DNA from: Pseudomonas indica NBRC 103045
Lineage (GTDB): Bacteria; Pseudomonadota; Gammaproteobacteria; Pseudomonadales; Pseudomonadaceae
Assembly (NCBI RefSeq): GCF_002091635.1
Contig: NZ_BDAC01000012.1
Span: 62,001 to 126,000 of the forward strand
Reading direction: 5' to 3'
DNA length: 64,000 bases
This document shows positions 32,572 through 43,458 of this stretch, one piece after another. Numbering within the stretch: position 1 is the first letter of the stretch; the number at the start of each line of letters is the position of its first letter. The notes below the pieces were generated by a model. That model made no database searches, had not been told where the DNA came from, and saw only the letters and a list, made by a program, of their open reading frames with translations. A program made the translations under genes and the position numbers.

Positions 32572-32913
32572 ATGGATTTCGAGAGGCTTGAAGTCTGGCA
32601 AAGGGCCAGGCAGTTGGCGGTTGGGGTATTCAAGGAATTGGCCGATTGCCGGGACTTCGTTTTCAGGGACCAGATCGGCGGTTCGGCGCTCTCCGTTCCC
32701 AGCAATATCGCCGAGGGTATGGAACGGGGGTCAGGCTGGGAGAAATGCCATTACCTGCGTATCGCCATGGGCTCCTGCGCGGAGTTGCGAACGCAGCTGA
32801 TGATTGGCAGCGACATTGGCTATCTGCCAGCGACGCTTGCAACCGAGTGGATAGAGGAATCGCGCGAACTTTCCAGAATGTTGCGCGGGTTGATCAACAG
32901 AATTTCAGGTTAG
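32572..32913 (+). CDS. Four-helix bundle protein (S23/IVS-encoded family) between cysD and cysNC
   Basis: A 113-residue small helical protein. The opening [23 protein letters not shown], the centre [46 protein letters not shown] and the tail [17 protein letters not shown] match the family first found in 23S rRNA intervening sequences and related to the Avd protein of diversity-generating retroelements. Function is unknown. ATG 32572 has GGAG at 9-nt spacing; ATG 32557 in frame is possible. It is enclosed by inverted repeat arms (32528-32553 and 32933-32950). Its presence inside the cysDN operon suggests insertion. Both Cys (in KCHYL and GSCAEL) are of unknown meaning. Confidence 0.9.
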   Translation: MDFERLEVWQRARQLAVGVFKELADCRDFVFRDQIGGSALSVPSNIAEGMERGSGWEKCHYLRIAMGSCAELRTQLMIGSDIGYLPATLATEWIEESRELSRMLRGLINRISG

Positions 32914-32932
32914 CTGCGCGCTTGGCTTGCCA

Positions 32933-32950
32933 CTTGAAGCTTGCAGCTTG
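32933..32950 (-). repeat. Right arm of CAAGCTGCAAG-family unit, copy 4 (5' of cysNC)
   Basis: CTTGAAGCTTGCAGCTTG is the exact reverse complement of the 18-nt left arm at 13371-13388. It begins 20 nt after the stop of the four-helix-bundle gene and ends 13 nt before the cysNC ATG. The GGAG at 32950-32953 that could serve as the cysNC ribosome site overlaps the arm's last base, so the unit borders or supplies that signal. Confidence 0.85.
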
Positions 32951-32963
32951 GAGCTTACGAAGA

Positions 32964-34862
32964 ATGAGTCACCAATCCGATCTGATCAGCGAGGACATCC
33001 TCGCCTACCTGGCCCAGCACGAGCGCAAGGAACTGCTGCGCTTCCTCACCTGCGGCAATGTCGATGACGGCAAGAGCACCCTGATCGGCCGCCTGCTGCA
33101 CGATTCGAAGATGATCTACGAGGATCATCTGGAAGCCATCACCCGCGATTCGAAGAAGGTCGGCACCACCGGTGACGACGTCGACCTGGCGCTGCTGGTG
33201 GATGGCCTGCAGGCCGAGCGCGAGCAAGGCATCACCATCGACGTGGCCTATCGCTATTTTTCCACCGCCAAGCGCAAGTTCATCATCGCCGACACCCCCG
33301 GGCACGAGCAGTACACGCGCAACATGGCCACCGGTGCGTCCACCTGCGACTTGGCGATCATCCTCATCGATGCCCGCTACGGTGTGCAGACCCAGACCAG
33401 GCGGCACAGCTTCATCGCCTCGCTGCTGGGCATCAAGCACATCGTCGTCGCCGTCAACAAGATGGACCTGAAAGACTTCGACCAGGGCGTCTTCGAGCAG
33501 ATCAAGGCGGATTACCTGAAGTTCGCCGAAGGCATCCAGCTCAAGCCGACCACCCTGCATTTCGTGCCGATGTCCGCCCTGAAAGGCGACAACGTGGTCA
33601 ACAAGAGCGAGCGTTCGCCCTGGTACGAGGGGCAGTCGCTCATGGAAATCCTGGAGACCGTCGAGGTCGCCGGCGATCGCAATTTCAACGACATGCGCTT
33701 CCCGGTGCAGTACGTCAACCGGCCGAACCTGAACTTCCGCGGCTTCGCCGGCACCCTGGCGAGCGGCATCGTGCACAAGGGCGACGAAGTGGTGGCGCTG
33801 CCGTCGGGCAAGAGCAGCCGGATCAAGTCCATCGTGACCTTCGAGGGCGAGCTGGAGCAGGCCGGTCCCGGCCAAGCCATCACCCTGACCCTGGAAGACG
33901 AGATCGACGTTTCCCGTGGCGACATGCTGGTGCATGCCGACAACCGCCCGCAGGTAACCGACAGCTTCGAGGCCATGCTCGTGTGGATGGCCGAGGAGCC
34001 GATGCTGCCTGGCAAGAAATACGACATCAAGCGCGCCACCAGCTACGTGCCGGGCTCGATTCCAAGCATCGTCCATCGTGTCGACGTGAATACCCTGGAG
34101 CAGGGGTCGGCGAGCAGTCTGCAATTGAATGAGATCGGCCGGGTGAAAGTCGCGCTGGACGCACCGATCGCACTGGACGGATACGAGTACAACCGCACCA
34201 CCGGGGCGTTCATTGTCATCGATCGCCTGACCAACGGCACCGTTGGTGCCGGCATGATCATCGCCGATCCGGTGGGCGCCCAGAGTGGCGGCCACCACGG
34301 CAAGCTGGCCCACGTCTCCACCGAGGAACGCGCCGCCCGCTTCGGCCAACAGCCAGCGACGGTGCTGTTCAGCGGCCTGTCCGGCGCGGGCAAGAGCACC
34401 CTGGCCTATGCCGTCGAGCGCAAGCTGTTCGACATGGGCCGTGCGGTCTACGTCCTCGATGGGCAGAACCTGCGCCACGACCTGAACAAGGGGCTGCCGC
34501 AGGACCGCGCCGGACGCAAGGAAAACTGGCTGCGCGCCGCCCATGTGGCCAAGCAGTTCAACGAAGCCGGTCTGCTGACCCTGGCCGCCTTCGTCGCGCC
34601 GGATGCGGAAGGCCGCGAGCAGGCCAAGGCGTTGATCGGTGCCGAACGCCTGATCACCGTTTACGTCCAGGCCTCTCCGCAGGTCTGCCGGGAGCGCGAT
34701 CCTCAGGGCCTCTACGCGGCCGGCAAGGACAACATCCCGGGCGAGTCCTTCGCCTACGATGTGCCGCTGGACGCCGATCTGGTGATCGACACCCAGAGCG
34801 TTTCGGTGGAAGAGGGCGTCAAGCAGGTACTCGACCTGTTGCGTAATCGCGGCGCCATCTGA
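32964..34862 (+). CDS. cysNC: Bifunctional sulfate adenylyltransferase subunit 1 / APS kinase CysNC
   Basis: A 632-residue fusion. The N-terminal CysN GTPase has the P-loop GNVDDGKST at 29-37, [13 protein letters not shown] (G3) near 112 and NKMDL (G4) near 167. Translation-factor-like barrels follow to about 445. The C-terminal CysC APS kinase begins near 460 with GLSGAGKST at about 471-479 and has [13 protein letters not shown]. Together with CysD it makes PAPS from sulfate. ATG 32964 was used; an in-frame reading upstream covers the four-helix-bundle gene and is rejected. Confidence 0.97.
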   Translation: MSHQSDLISEDILAYLAQHERKELLRFLTCGNVDDGKSTLIGRLLHDSKMIYEDHLEAITRDSKKVGTTGDDVDLALLVDGLQAEREQGITIDVAYRYFSTAKRKFIIADTPGHEQYTRNMATGASTCDLAIILIDARYGVQTQTRRHSFIASLLGIKHIVVAVNKMDLKDFDQGVFEQIKADYLKFAEGIQLKPTTLHFVPMSALKGDNVVNKSERSPWYEGQSLMEILETVEVAGDRNFNDMRFPVQYVNRPNLNFRGFAGTLASGIVHKGDEVVALPSGKSSRIKSIVTFEGELEQAGPGQAITLTLEDEIDVSRGDMLVHADNRPQVTDSFEAMLVWMAEEPMLPGKKYDIKRATSYVPGSIPSIVHRVDVNTLEQGSASSLQLNEIGRVKVALDAPIALDGYEYNRTTGAFIVIDRLTNGTVGAGMIIADPVGAQSGGHHGKLAHVSTEERAARFGQQPATVLFSGLSGAGKSTLAYAVERKLFDMGRAVYVLDGQNLRHDLNKGLPQDRAGRKENWLRAAHVAKQFNEAGLLTLAAFVAPDAEGREQAKALIGAERLITVYVQASPQVCRERDPQGLYAAGKDNIPGESFAYDVPLDADLVIDTQSVSVEEGVKQVLDLLRNRGAI

Positions 34863-34880
34863 CGCGCGTTCGACGTACCC

Positions 34881-34912
34881 GATGCCCTCGCGGTCCAGGC
34901 CGCGAGGGCATC
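34881..34912. terminator. Bidirectional terminator between cysNC and the GH13 gene
   Basis: A perfect 13-bp stem GATGCCCTCGCGG / CCGCGAGGGCATC with loop TCCAGG (34894-34899). TTCGTTTC follows on the plus strand. It lies between convergent genes and probably ends both transcripts. Confidence 0.8.
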
Positions 34913-34918
34913 TTCGTT

Positions 34919-36526
<1,608 letters not shown>

Positions 36527-36661
36527 CGTCGCTCCGTAGCTGCTCATGAACCTATGCATGGGGACGCGAAGGAGCCGGGAAAGGTTCCGACCGGTTGGCG
36601 GCATTTGCTCCGGCTTCGGAACTCGGGCTCCGGCTGGCGACCAAAGCTAGTGAAGCCTATC

Positions 36662-36680
36662 GAGGCGGTGGTAGCGCCTC
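36662..36680. promoter_or_regulatory. Palindrome upstream of the trehalose synthase-like gene
   Basis: GAGGCG (36662-36667) and CGCCTC (36675-36680) form a 6-bp inverted repeat 15 nt before the ATG in the divergent region between the two GH13 genes. It could be an operator or a leader hairpin. No regulator gene lies next to it. Confidence 0.3.
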
Positions 36681-36694
36681 TGAGCGAGAGGACT

Positions 36695-38404
36695 ATGGAA
36701 GCGAACGATGTCTGGTACGACAACGCGGTTGCCTACCAAGTGGATGTGGCGACCTTCTACGATTCCAACGATGACGGTATCGGTGATTTTCCCGGGCTCA
36801 CTTCGCGCCTGGATTACCTGCGCCAACTGGGGATCAACTGCCTCTGGCTGATGCCTTTCCATCCCTCGTCCGAACAGGACGATGGCTATGACGTGATCGA
36901 TCACTACGGTATCGATCCGCGCTTCGGCAGCTTCGGCGATTTCGCCGAGTTCCTCGACGAGGCCAAGGTACGCGGTATCCGCGTGCTAATGGATCTGGTG
37001 GTGAACCATACCTCCGACCAGCACCCCTGGTTCCAGGCCGCCCGGCAATCGAAGGATTCCCCATTCCGCGACTATTACATCTGGGAACGGGAGCCGAAGG
37101 ACCACCAGCGCGACAAGCTGGTATTTCCGGATCGCTACGACAGCGTCTGGAAATACGATGAGGCGACTGGAGAGTATTACTTCCATCGTTTCCATGACTT
37201 CGAGCCCGACCTCAATCATGGGCATCCGGCGGTTCGCGACGAGGTGCGGCGCATCCTCGGCTTCTGGCTGGCGCTGGGGGTGTCCGGTTTCCGTGTCGAT
37301 GCCGCACCGTTCCTGATTTGGCCCAAGGGACCGGCCCAGCACTTCGACGATCCCCACGAGTACCTGCGCAAACTGCGTCGGCATGCGGTGCGCTATGGTT
37401 CGGGGGCCGTGCTGTTGGGGGAGGCCAATGTGGCGCCGGACAAGCTCGGTGAGTTCTTCGGCAACGGCGACGAACTCAACCAGCTCTTCAACTTCCTCGG
37501 GGCCGAGCGGATATTCCTCGCGCTCGCCCGCCAGGACGTCGGGCCGATCTGCCAGCTTTCCGATTTGCTGCCGGACCTGCCGCCGGGAACCCAATGGTTG
37601 AACTTCCTGCGTCACCACGACGAGTTCAGCCTCGAATGGTTGAACGAGGAAGAGCGCCAGGAAATCTTCCAGGCCTTCGCCCCCGATCCGTCGATGCAGA
37701 TCTACGGCCGTGGCCTGCGCCGCCGCCTGGCCGGCATGCTCGACGGCAACCAGGCGCGCATCCGCCTGGCGCTCAGCCTGCTGTTCAGCCGCAGCGGTTC
37801 GCCGATGCTGTTCTATGGCGACGAGATCGGTATGGGCGAGGACCTGTCCCTTCCTGATCGCTACCCGGTCCGCACCTGCATGCAGTGGTCGGACGAGGCC
37901 AACGCCGGCTTCTCCAAGGCTCCGCGCAAGTGTCTGACGCGCCCGGTGCTGGAGAAGGGCCCATTCGCGTTCGATAAGGTCAATGTCACCGCCCAGTGGC
38001 TGGACCCGAACTCCCAGTTGCATTGGGTGCGCCGGTTGATCGAGGTGCGTCGTGCCTGTCCCGAACTGGGGCTCGGCCAACACGAGGTACTGGAGTGCGA
38101 TGGCGGCTCGGGTGTGCTGGCGGAGACGTTCTATTTCGACAGCGGGCGGGTAGTCTGCGTGCATAACCTGGAAGACCGGCCTTGCACGGTCCGCATTCAG
38201 GACCAGGCGCTGGCGGGGCAGCACTGCTTCGATCTGTTGCGGCGAAAACCCCACGATGCCTCGGCGGACGGGGAACTGGTCGTCGACTTGGAGGCGTATG
38301 GCTATTGCTGGTTGCGGGTGGGCTCGATCTTCGCACCTACCGAGGTCGGCGCCACCATCGCTAGCGCAATTGCGGAAGCACCTCGCTCGCAAAAGTCTCG
38401 ATGA
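36695..38404 (+). CDS. GH13 trehalose synthase-like enzyme without maltokinase domain
   Basis: A 569-residue GH13 protein most like trehalose synthase (maltose alpha-D-glucosyltransferase). VAYQVDVATFYDSNDDGIGDFPGLTSRLDYL is near 12-42. The nucleophile is Asp202 (GFRVDA), acid/base Glu243 (LGEANV), and FLRHHDEFSLEWL (Asp309) matches the TreS FLRNHDEL block. The C-terminal beta domain ends at about 550. No maltokinase domain is fused. ATG 36695 is used (GAGAGG upstream); the longer in-frame reading would overlap the start of the divergent gene. Its 3' end overlaps the convergent LLM gene by 44 nt. Isomerase versus hydrolase activity is uncertain. Confidence 0.87.
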   Translation: MEANDVWYDNAVAYQVDVATFYDSNDDGIGDFPGLTSRLDYLRQLGINCLWLMPFHPSSEQDDGYDVIDHYGIDPRFGSFGDFAEFLDEAKVRGIRVLMDLVVNHTSDQHPWFQAARQSKDSPFRDYYIWEREPKDHQRDKLVFPDRYDSVWKYDEATGEYYFHRFHDFEPDLNHGHPAVRDEVRRILGFWLALGVSGFRVDAAPFLIWPKGPAQHFDDPHEYLRKLRRHAVRYGSGAVLLGEANVAPDKLGEFFGNGDELNQLFNFLGAERIFLALARQDVGPICQLSDLLPDLPPGTQWLNFLRHHDEFSLEWLNEEERQEIFQAFAPDPSMQIYGRGLRRRLAGMLDGNQARIRLALSLLFSRSGSPMLFYGDEIGMGEDLSLPDRYPVRTCMQWSDEANAGFSKAPRKCLTRPVLEKGPFAFDKVNVTAQWLDPNSQLHWVRRLIEVRRACPELGLGQHEVLECDGGSGVLAETFYFDSGRVVCVHNLEDRPCTVRIQDQALAGQHCFDLLRRKPHDASADGELVVDLEAYGYCWLRVGSIFAPTEVGATIASAIAEAPRSQKSR

Positions 38405-39320
38405 AGGTGCGTTGTTCGCGATTGACGTTGTGCAGGTAAAGGCGATCGAAACCTTGCTCGATATCGCCTTGCAGCCAGTCCAGGTGGCGAGCCGGGCTGG
38501 CCGATATGCGCACCGACCGGTGCATGTCCTCCGGTCGCAGGTGCGCGGTGGCCAGTTCGAACTGCCGGGGATGGCACAGGTTCTGCGACAGCTCGCCGGG
38601 TAGCGCGTTGGTGCGCCATTGGTCATGCGCCCCGGCCAGGGCCGTGGCCTCGTCGGCGGCATAGGAGAGCTTGACCTGCAGGTACAGCGGCTTGCCTTCG
38701 CCACCGCCCTCGCGGAACGCATCGATGAGGCGCTGCTGGGCCTCCGGTTCGCTGGAAACGGTGATCAGCCCATCTGCCCATTCGCCGGCCCAGCGGGCCG
38801 TCTCCAGAGTCAGGGCCGCGGCGAACAACCGGGGCGCTTCGTCTGGCAGGCTGTAAAGGCGTGCCCGCTCGACGGTAATCAACCCGTGGTGAGTGACCTC
38901 TTCGCCATTCCAGAGTGCGCGAATGATATCCACCGCTTCGCGCAGCATGGCGTTGCGGGTTTCCTTGAGCGGCCAATGGCGGCCGAGAATTCCCTCGTTG
39001 ATCGCCTCCCCGCTGCCCACCGCAAGCCAGAAGCGTCCCGGAAACATTTCCGTGAGCGTGGCGGCTGCCTGGGCGATCAAGGCAGGGTGATAGCGAAAGA
39101 TCGGCGCATTGACCACGCCCAGGTCCAGCGGCGTAGCCTGCAGTGCGGTGCCGAGCCAGGCCCAGGCGAAACCGCTATGTCCCTGCTTTTCGCTCCAGGG
39201 ATGGAAATGATCCGAACACATCCCGCTGGCGAATCCGGCTTCGGCGGCCGCTTGGAGATGGCGCAGCAGTTCGCTGGGGGAGAATTGTTCGTGTGAGGCG
39301 TGGTAGCCGATCGGGGTCAT
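38361..39320 (-). CDS. LLM-class flavin-dependent oxidoreductase (TIGR03885/TIGR03557-like)
   Basis: A 319-residue luciferase-like TIM-barrel protein. MTPIGYHASHEQFSPSELLRHLQAAAEAGF and CSDHFHPWSEKQGHSGFAWAWLGTAL resemble F420-dependent glucose-6-phosphate dehydrogenase-type proteins that, in non-actinobacteria, are thought to use FMN. GRFWLAVGSGEAINE and RWPL-type HWPLKETRNAMLREAVDIIRALW are conserved. Substrate is unknown. It lies next to two GH13 enzymes, and homologues are often found beside trehalose/glucan genes, so a sugar substrate is a reasonable guess. Confidence 0.85.
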   Translation of the reverse strand: MTPIGYHASHEQFSPSELLRHLQAAAEAGFASGMCSDHFHPWSEKQGHSGFAWAWLGTALQATPLDLGVVNAPIFRYHPALIAQAAATLTEMFPGRFWLAVGSGEAINEGILGRHWPLKETRNAMLREAVDIIRALWNGEEVTHHGLITVERARLYSLPDEAPRLFAAALTLETARWAGEWADGLITVSSEPEAQQRLIDAFREGGGEGKPLYLQVKLSYAADEATALAGAHDQWRTNALPGELSQNLCHPRQFELATAHLRPEDMHRSVRISASPARHLDWLQGDIEQGFDRLYLHNVNREQRTFIETFASEVLPQLR

Positions 39321-39404
39321 GGGCGCCTGCCGGGAACTGTCGATTTTCTTTCGAGGCGGGCGCTCGAATACAAGTTCCGGTCAGCCATGGCGGGCGGGTG
39401 AAAT

Positions 39405-39430
39405 GAAAAAACCCCGGTCGGGACCGGGGC
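39405..39430 (-). terminator. Terminator after yhcB (minus strand)
   Basis: On the minus strand the stem CCCCGGTC/GACCGGGG is followed by TTTTTT (39405-39410 on the plus strand reads A-rich). It lies 19 nt past the yhcB stop and separates it from the LLM gene. Confidence 0.8.
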
Positions 39431-39448
39431 TCTGTTCGGTGGTGAAGG

Positions 39449-39892
39449 TCAGGACTTGCCTTTCAACCCGAAGCTTTCGTCGAGCGTGCCGGGGGCGTCT
39501 CCGCTCTTGGGTGCATAATCCTTCGGGGCTTCGGTGCCGGCCGGCGGCTTCAGGCGCTCCCGTGGGCTGCGGTAGTCTTCGTCCGCCTGCAGGGCAGCGA
39601 GCAGACGTTGACGGGTCAGTTCGTCCAGGGCCAGGTTCTTGGCACCTTCGGAGAGATGCTCCTGAACCTCCTGGTAGCTCTGGGTCAGCTTCTTCACCAG
39701 GCCGGCGGTGGTCTTGAAGTGGGTGACCACTTCGCTCTGGTAGGTATCGAAGCGTTCCTGCAGTTCGTCCAGTTGGCGCTGCGTCCGGTTGGGCGCGGCG
39801 TTGGGCATCAGGCGCGCCGCCACGAAACCGATGGCGATGCCGGCGAGCAGGGTGAGGGCTGGTAGCAACCAGGCCGTGAGCGTCTGTTCCAC
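39449..39892 (-). CDS. YhcB/ZapG-family (DUF1043) inner-membrane protein
   Basis: A 147-residue protein with one N-terminal helix (about 7-28, AWLLPALTLLAGIAIGFVAARL), a coiled coil at about 35-95 (RTQRQLDELQERFDTYQSEVVTHFKTTAGLVKKLTQSYQEV) and a Pro/Lys-rich tail. YhcB is linked to cell division, elongation and phospholipid/LPS balance in E. coli. Position between the sulfate genes and trpS matches PA4441. The family assignment is good; the molecular role remains open. Confidence 0.9.
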   Translation of the reverse strand: MEQTLTAWLLPALTLLAGIAIGFVAARLMPNAAPNRTQRQLDELQERFDTYQSEVVTHFKTTAGLVKKLTQSYQEVQEHLSEGAKNLALDELTRQRLLAALQADEDYRSPRERLKPPAGTEAPKDYAPKSGDAPGTLDESFGLKGKS

Positions 39893-40103
39893 GAGTCCTT
39901 CCTCTATAAACGGCTTTGCTTTACGTTAACGGCTCTAACCTGCGCTGTATACCGCGATGCTCCATCGGGTGTCGTGACGTGCAGGTCACTTGTGGGCTCC
40001 CGGAGCCCAGGCGCCTGCGCCACTCGTCATCAAGTCGAGTCGCGCGAGGCTTAACCAAGACGAGTCGACCCGATCCGGGGTCACGGAGTTTTCCCGTTTG
40101 CTC

Positions 40104-40727
40104 ATGCGTGAAGTTTCCCAGACGCTCGAAGGTCCCTGCGGGGCGCTCGAAGCGCTTTATCTCGATGTGCCCGAGGCGCGCGGCTTGGCGCTGATCTGTC
40201 ACCCCAACCCGGTCCAGGGCGGCACCATGCTGAACAAGGTGGTTTCCACCCTGCAACGCACCGCCCGCGATGCCGGCTACACGACCTTGCGCTTCAACTA
40301 CCGCGGTGTTGGCGCGAGCGCCGGCAGCCATGACATGAGTAGCGGCGAGGTGGACGATGCCGAAGCCGCCGCCCGCTGGCTGCAGGCCCGGCACCCCGAT
40401 CTGCCGCTTGTCCTGCTCGGTTTCTCCTTCGGCGGTTTCGTCGCCGCCAGCCTGGCCGGTCGCCTGGAGGGCCAGGGCGGGGCAGTGGACAGGCTGTTCA
40501 TGGTCGCCCCGGCGGTATCCCGCCTGAAGGACGATGTCCCGCTGTCCCGCCAGGCCGCACTCACCGTCATCCAGCCGGATAGCGACGAAGTGGTTCCGCC
40601 GGAAACCGTCTATGCCTGGAGCGAGGCACTGGATCGTCCCCATGAGCTGCTGAAAGTGGCAGAATGCGGCCACTTTTTTCATGGCAAGCTGACCGACCTC
40701 AAGGATCTGGTGCTGCCTCGCCTGTAA
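40104..40727 (+). CDS. Alpha/beta-hydrolase family protein
   Basis: A 207-residue small hydrolase of the PA4440/YfhR-like type. The nucleophile elbow is GFSFGGF near 108-114, with FNYRGVGASAG near 62 as the oxyanion-side motif, and a probable catalytic Asp (PDSDEVVPP) and His (CGHFFHG) near 160-195. The substrate is unknown. ATG 40104 is used; TTG 40098 in frame has better spacing to GGAG (40085-40088), so the true start may be there. It is divergent from yhcB and precedes trpS. Confidence 0.87.
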   Translation: MREVSQTLEGPCGALEALYLDVPEARGLALICHPNPVQGGTMLNKVVSTLQRTARDAGYTTLRFNYRGVGASAGSHDMSSGEVDDAEAAARWLQARHPDLPLVLLGFSFGGFVAASLAGRLEGQGGAVDRLFMVAPAVSRLKDDVPLSRQAALTVIQPDSDEVVPPETVYAWSEALDRPHELLKVAECGHFFHGKLTDLKDLVLPRL

Positions 40728-40811
40728 CCAGGAGGGCCTGGGACGACCAGGCCCGGACCGTTTCCGCCAGCTTGCAGCCCGATCCGCCGTACCGCGAATA
40801 AGTGAACCGAC

Positions 40812-42173
40812 ATGACCACGCGTATCCTCACCGGCATCACCACCACCGGCACTCCGCACCTCGGCAACTACGCCGGCGCCATCCGTCCGGCGATCCTCGC
40901 CAGCCGCGATCCGCAGGCCGACTCGTTCTATTTCCTCGCCGACTACCATGCCCTGATCAAGTGCGACGATCCGCAGCGCATCCAGCGCTCGCGCCTGGAG
41001 ATCGCTGCCACTTGGCTGGCCTGCGGCCTGGACACTGACCGCGTGACCTTCTACCGCCAGTCGGACATTCCCGAGATTCCGGAGCTGACCTGGCTGCTCA
41101 CCTGCGTTGCCGGCAAGGGGCTGCTCAACCGTGCTCACGCCTATAAGGCGGCGGTGGACAAGAATCTGGAAAGCGGAGAGGACCCGGACGCCGGCGTGAC
41201 CATGGGCCTGTTCAGCTACCCGGTGCTGATGGCGGCGGACATCCTGATGTTCAACGCGCACAAGGTGCCGGTCGGGCGTGACCAGATCCAGCATGTGGAA
41301 ATGGCCCGCGATATCGGCCAGCGCTTCAATCACCTGTTCGGCAAGGGCAAGGAGTTCTTCACCCTGCCTGAAGCCGTGATCGAAGAAAGCGTGGCGACCC
41401 TGCCGGGCCTCGACGGGCGCAAGATGTCGAAGAGCTATGACAACACCATCCCGCTGTTCGGCAGCGCCAAGCAACTCAAGGAGGCCATCGCCCGCATCGT
41501 TACCGACTCCCGCGCGCCGGGCGAGCCCAAGGACCCGGACAGCGCCCACCTGTTCACCCTGTACCAGGCATTCGCCACGCCGGAGCAGACGGCCGGGTTC
41601 CGTCAGGAACTGCTCGACGGCCTGGCCTGGGGCGAAGCCAAGCAGCGCCTGTTCCAATTGCTCGACGGCGAACTGGGCGAGGCTCGCGAGCGCTATCACG
41701 CCTTGATCGAGAAACCGTCCGATCTGGAAGACATTCTGCTGGCCGGGGCTGCGAAGGCGCGTAAGATCGCCTCGCCGTTCCTCAACGAACTGCGTGAGGC
41801 CGTGGGGTTGCGCTCGTTCCGCAGCGACGTACAGGCCAGCGGTCCGGCGAAGAAGAAGTCCGGCAAGAGCGCCCGGTTCGTCAGCTTCCGCGAGCAAGAC
41901 GGCACGTTCCGCTTCCGTTTCCTCGCCGCCGATGGCGAGGAACTGCTGCTGTCGCGCCCGTTCGCCGATCCCAAGGCGGCGGGCGCCATCAGCCAGCAGC
42001 TCGTGGCCCAGGGCGCCGATGCGCTGGAGCTGCGGGCCGACGAAGGCGACCAGTTCACCCTGTGGATGGATGGCCAATGCCTGGCCGACAGCCCGGCCTA
42101 TGCCGATCCGGACGCGCGCGACGCGGCGATGTTGCGCTTGCGCGACGCCATCGCCGGCCTGGCCGAGCAATAA
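40812..42173 (+). CDS. trpS: Tryptophanyl-tRNA synthetase with C-terminal extension
   Basis: A 453-residue class I synthetase, against about 330-340 for E. coli TrpS. The HIGH-equivalent is [14 protein letters not shown] near 10-23 and the KMSKS motif is [10 protein letters not shown] near 200. The catalytic and anticodon parts end near residue 340. The extra ~110 residues contain [40 protein letters not shown], a pattern like YegP/DUF1508 repeats, and an acidic tail. Long TrpS forms of about 450 residues occur in P. aeruginosa (PA4439). The role of the extension is not known. Confidence 0.96.
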   Translation: MTTRILTGITTTGTPHLGNYAGAIRPAILASRDPQADSFYFLADYHALIKCDDPQRIQRSRLEIAATWLACGLDTDRVTFYRQSDIPEIPELTWLLTCVAGKGLLNRAHAYKAAVDKNLESGEDPDAGVTMGLFSYPVLMAADILMFNAHKVPVGRDQIQHVEMARDIGQRFNHLFGKGKEFFTLPEAVIEESVATLPGLDGRKMSKSYDNTIPLFGSAKQLKEAIARIVTDSRAPGEPKDPDSAHLFTLYQAFATPEQTAGFRQELLDGLAWGEAKQRLFQLLDGELGEARERYHALIEKPSDLEDILLAGAAKARKIASPFLNELREAVGLRSFRSDVQASGPAKKKSGKSARFVSFREQDGTFRFRFLAADGEELLLSRPFADPKAAGAISQQLVAQGADALELRADEGDQFTLWMDGQCLADSPAYADPDARDAAMLRLRDAIAGLAEQ

Positions 42174-42343
42174 AACCGGGAACACTGCCGCCGCTGCGCT
42201 ATCAAAAAACTGTAGCAGCGGCTCTGGCATGCTGTTCCGGAACCATCTAACGAAGGGCGGCCATCTTGAACGATCTCAGCACATTGCCAACAGCGGAGGG
42301 CGCGGCTAAAGTGTCGGCCCCGTTTCACTACCCCGACCCCGCC

Positions 42344-43438
42344 ATGACCCCCCTTGAGCGCTATCAGGCCGACCTGAAACGTCCCGATTTCTTCCATGAC
42401 GCCGCGCAGGAAAACGCCGTGCGTCACCTGCAGCGCCTGTACGAGGACCTGTTGGCCGAGTCCCAGAGCAAGCCGGGCCTGTTCGGCAAACTGCTCGGCA
42501 AGCGCCGCGAAGGGCCGGTCAAGGGGCTGTACTTCTGGGGCGGTGTCGGTCGCGGCAAGACCTATCTGGTGGACACCTTCTTCGAGGCCCTGCCGTTCAA
42601 GGAGAAGATGCGGACCCACTTCCACCGCTTCATGAAGCGCGTCCACGAGGAAATGAAAACCCTCAAGGGCGAGAAGAACCCGCTGACCATCATCGCCAAG
42701 CGCTTTTCCGACGAGGCGCGGGTGATCTGCTTCGACGAATTCTTCGTTTCCGATATCACCGACGCCATGATCCTGGCCACCCTGCTGGACGAGCTGTTCA
42801 AGAACGGCGTGAGCCTGGTGGCGACCTCCAACATCGTGCCGGACGGCCTGTACAAGGACGGCCTGCAGCGCGCCCGCTTCCTGCCGGCGATCGCCCTGCT
42901 CAAGGAACACACCGAGATTGTCAACGTCGACAGCGGCGTCGATTACCGCCTGCGCGCGCTCGAACAGGCCGAGCTGTTTCATTGGCCGCTGGGCCAAGAG
43001 GCCGAGGCCAGCCTGGAAAAGAGTTTCAAGAGCCTGCTGCCGGAGCACTGCGGCATCGAGGAAAACGAAACGCTGATGATCGAGAACCGTCCGATCGTTG
43101 CGCGTCGGGTGGGTGACGACGTCGCCTGGTTCGATTTCCGAGAGCTGTGCGATGGCCCACGCAGCCAGAACGACTACATCGAGCTGGGCAAGATCTTCCA
43201 CGCCGTACTGCTGAGCAACGTCGAGCAGATGAACGCGACCAAGGACGACATGGCGCGTCGTTTTATTAACCTGGTCGACGAGTTCTACGATCGCAACGTC
43301 AAGCTGATCATCTCCGCCGAAGTCGAGCTGAAAGACCTCTATGCCGGTGGCCGTCTGGAGTTCGAGTTCCAGCGTACGCTGAGCCGTCTGCTCGAAATGC
43401 AGTCGCATGAATTCTTGTCGCGGCCGCACAAGCCGTAA
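42344..43438 (+). CDS. zapE: Cell division protein ZapE (AFG1-like ATPase)
   Basis: A 364-residue P-loop ATPase that in E. coli joins the Z-ring at constriction, and is related to mitochondrial AFG1/LACE1. Walker A is GGVGRGKTYLVDTFFEALP near 66-84, and Walker B ICFDEFFVSDITDA near 130. RFLPAIALLK and RRFINLVDEFYDRNVKLI are conserved. ATG 42344 gives MTPLERYQADLKRP and the usual length; TTG 42266 with an AAGGG ribosome site would add 26 residues and cannot be excluded. Confidence 0.93.
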   Translation: MTPLERYQADLKRPDFFHDAAQENAVRHLQRLYEDLLAESQSKPGLFGKLLGKRREGPVKGLYFWGGVGRGKTYLVDTFFEALPFKEKMRTHFHRFMKRVHEEMKTLKGEKNPLTIIAKRFSDEARVICFDEFFVSDITDAMILATLLDELFKNGVSLVATSNIVPDGLYKDGLQRARFLPAIALLKEHTEIVNVDSGVDYRLRALEQAELFHWPLGQEAEASLEKSFKSLLPEHCGIEENETLMIENRPIVARRVGDDVAWFDFRELCDGPRSQNDYIELGKIFHAVLLSNVEQMNATKDDMARRFINLVDEFYDRNVKLIISAEVELKDLYAGGRLEFEFQRTLSRLLEMQSHEFLSRPHKP

Positions 43439-43458
43439 GAGCTTGTTGGCGAACAGCA

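Noticed and set aside
32572-32913. Calling the cysD-cysN insert a ribosomal protein S23
   Set aside because: The S23 name is a historical label of the family from 23S intervening sequences. There is no rRNA here, so only the fold family is claimed.
32646-32963. An upstream in-frame extension of cysNC covering the four-helix-bundle gene
   Set aside because: The extension is out of frame with the small gene, has no family match, and CysNC begins normally at [16 protein letters not shown].
32955-34544. A 529-codon open frame antisense to cysNC
   Set aside because: CysNC is certain by domain motifs; the antisense frame is a GC-bias shadow rich in His, Gln and Val with no domain.
42190-42222. 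A terminator between trpS and zapE (GCCGCTGC/GCAGCGGC)
   Set aside because: The 8-bp stem has a 17-nt loop and no T-run, so termination is not supported.
39921-42230. A 769-codon open frame on the minus strand opposite trpS and the hydrolase
   Set aside because: It mirrors the codon positions of two well-recognised plus-strand genes in a GC-rich genome. Its translation is low-complexity and matches no family.
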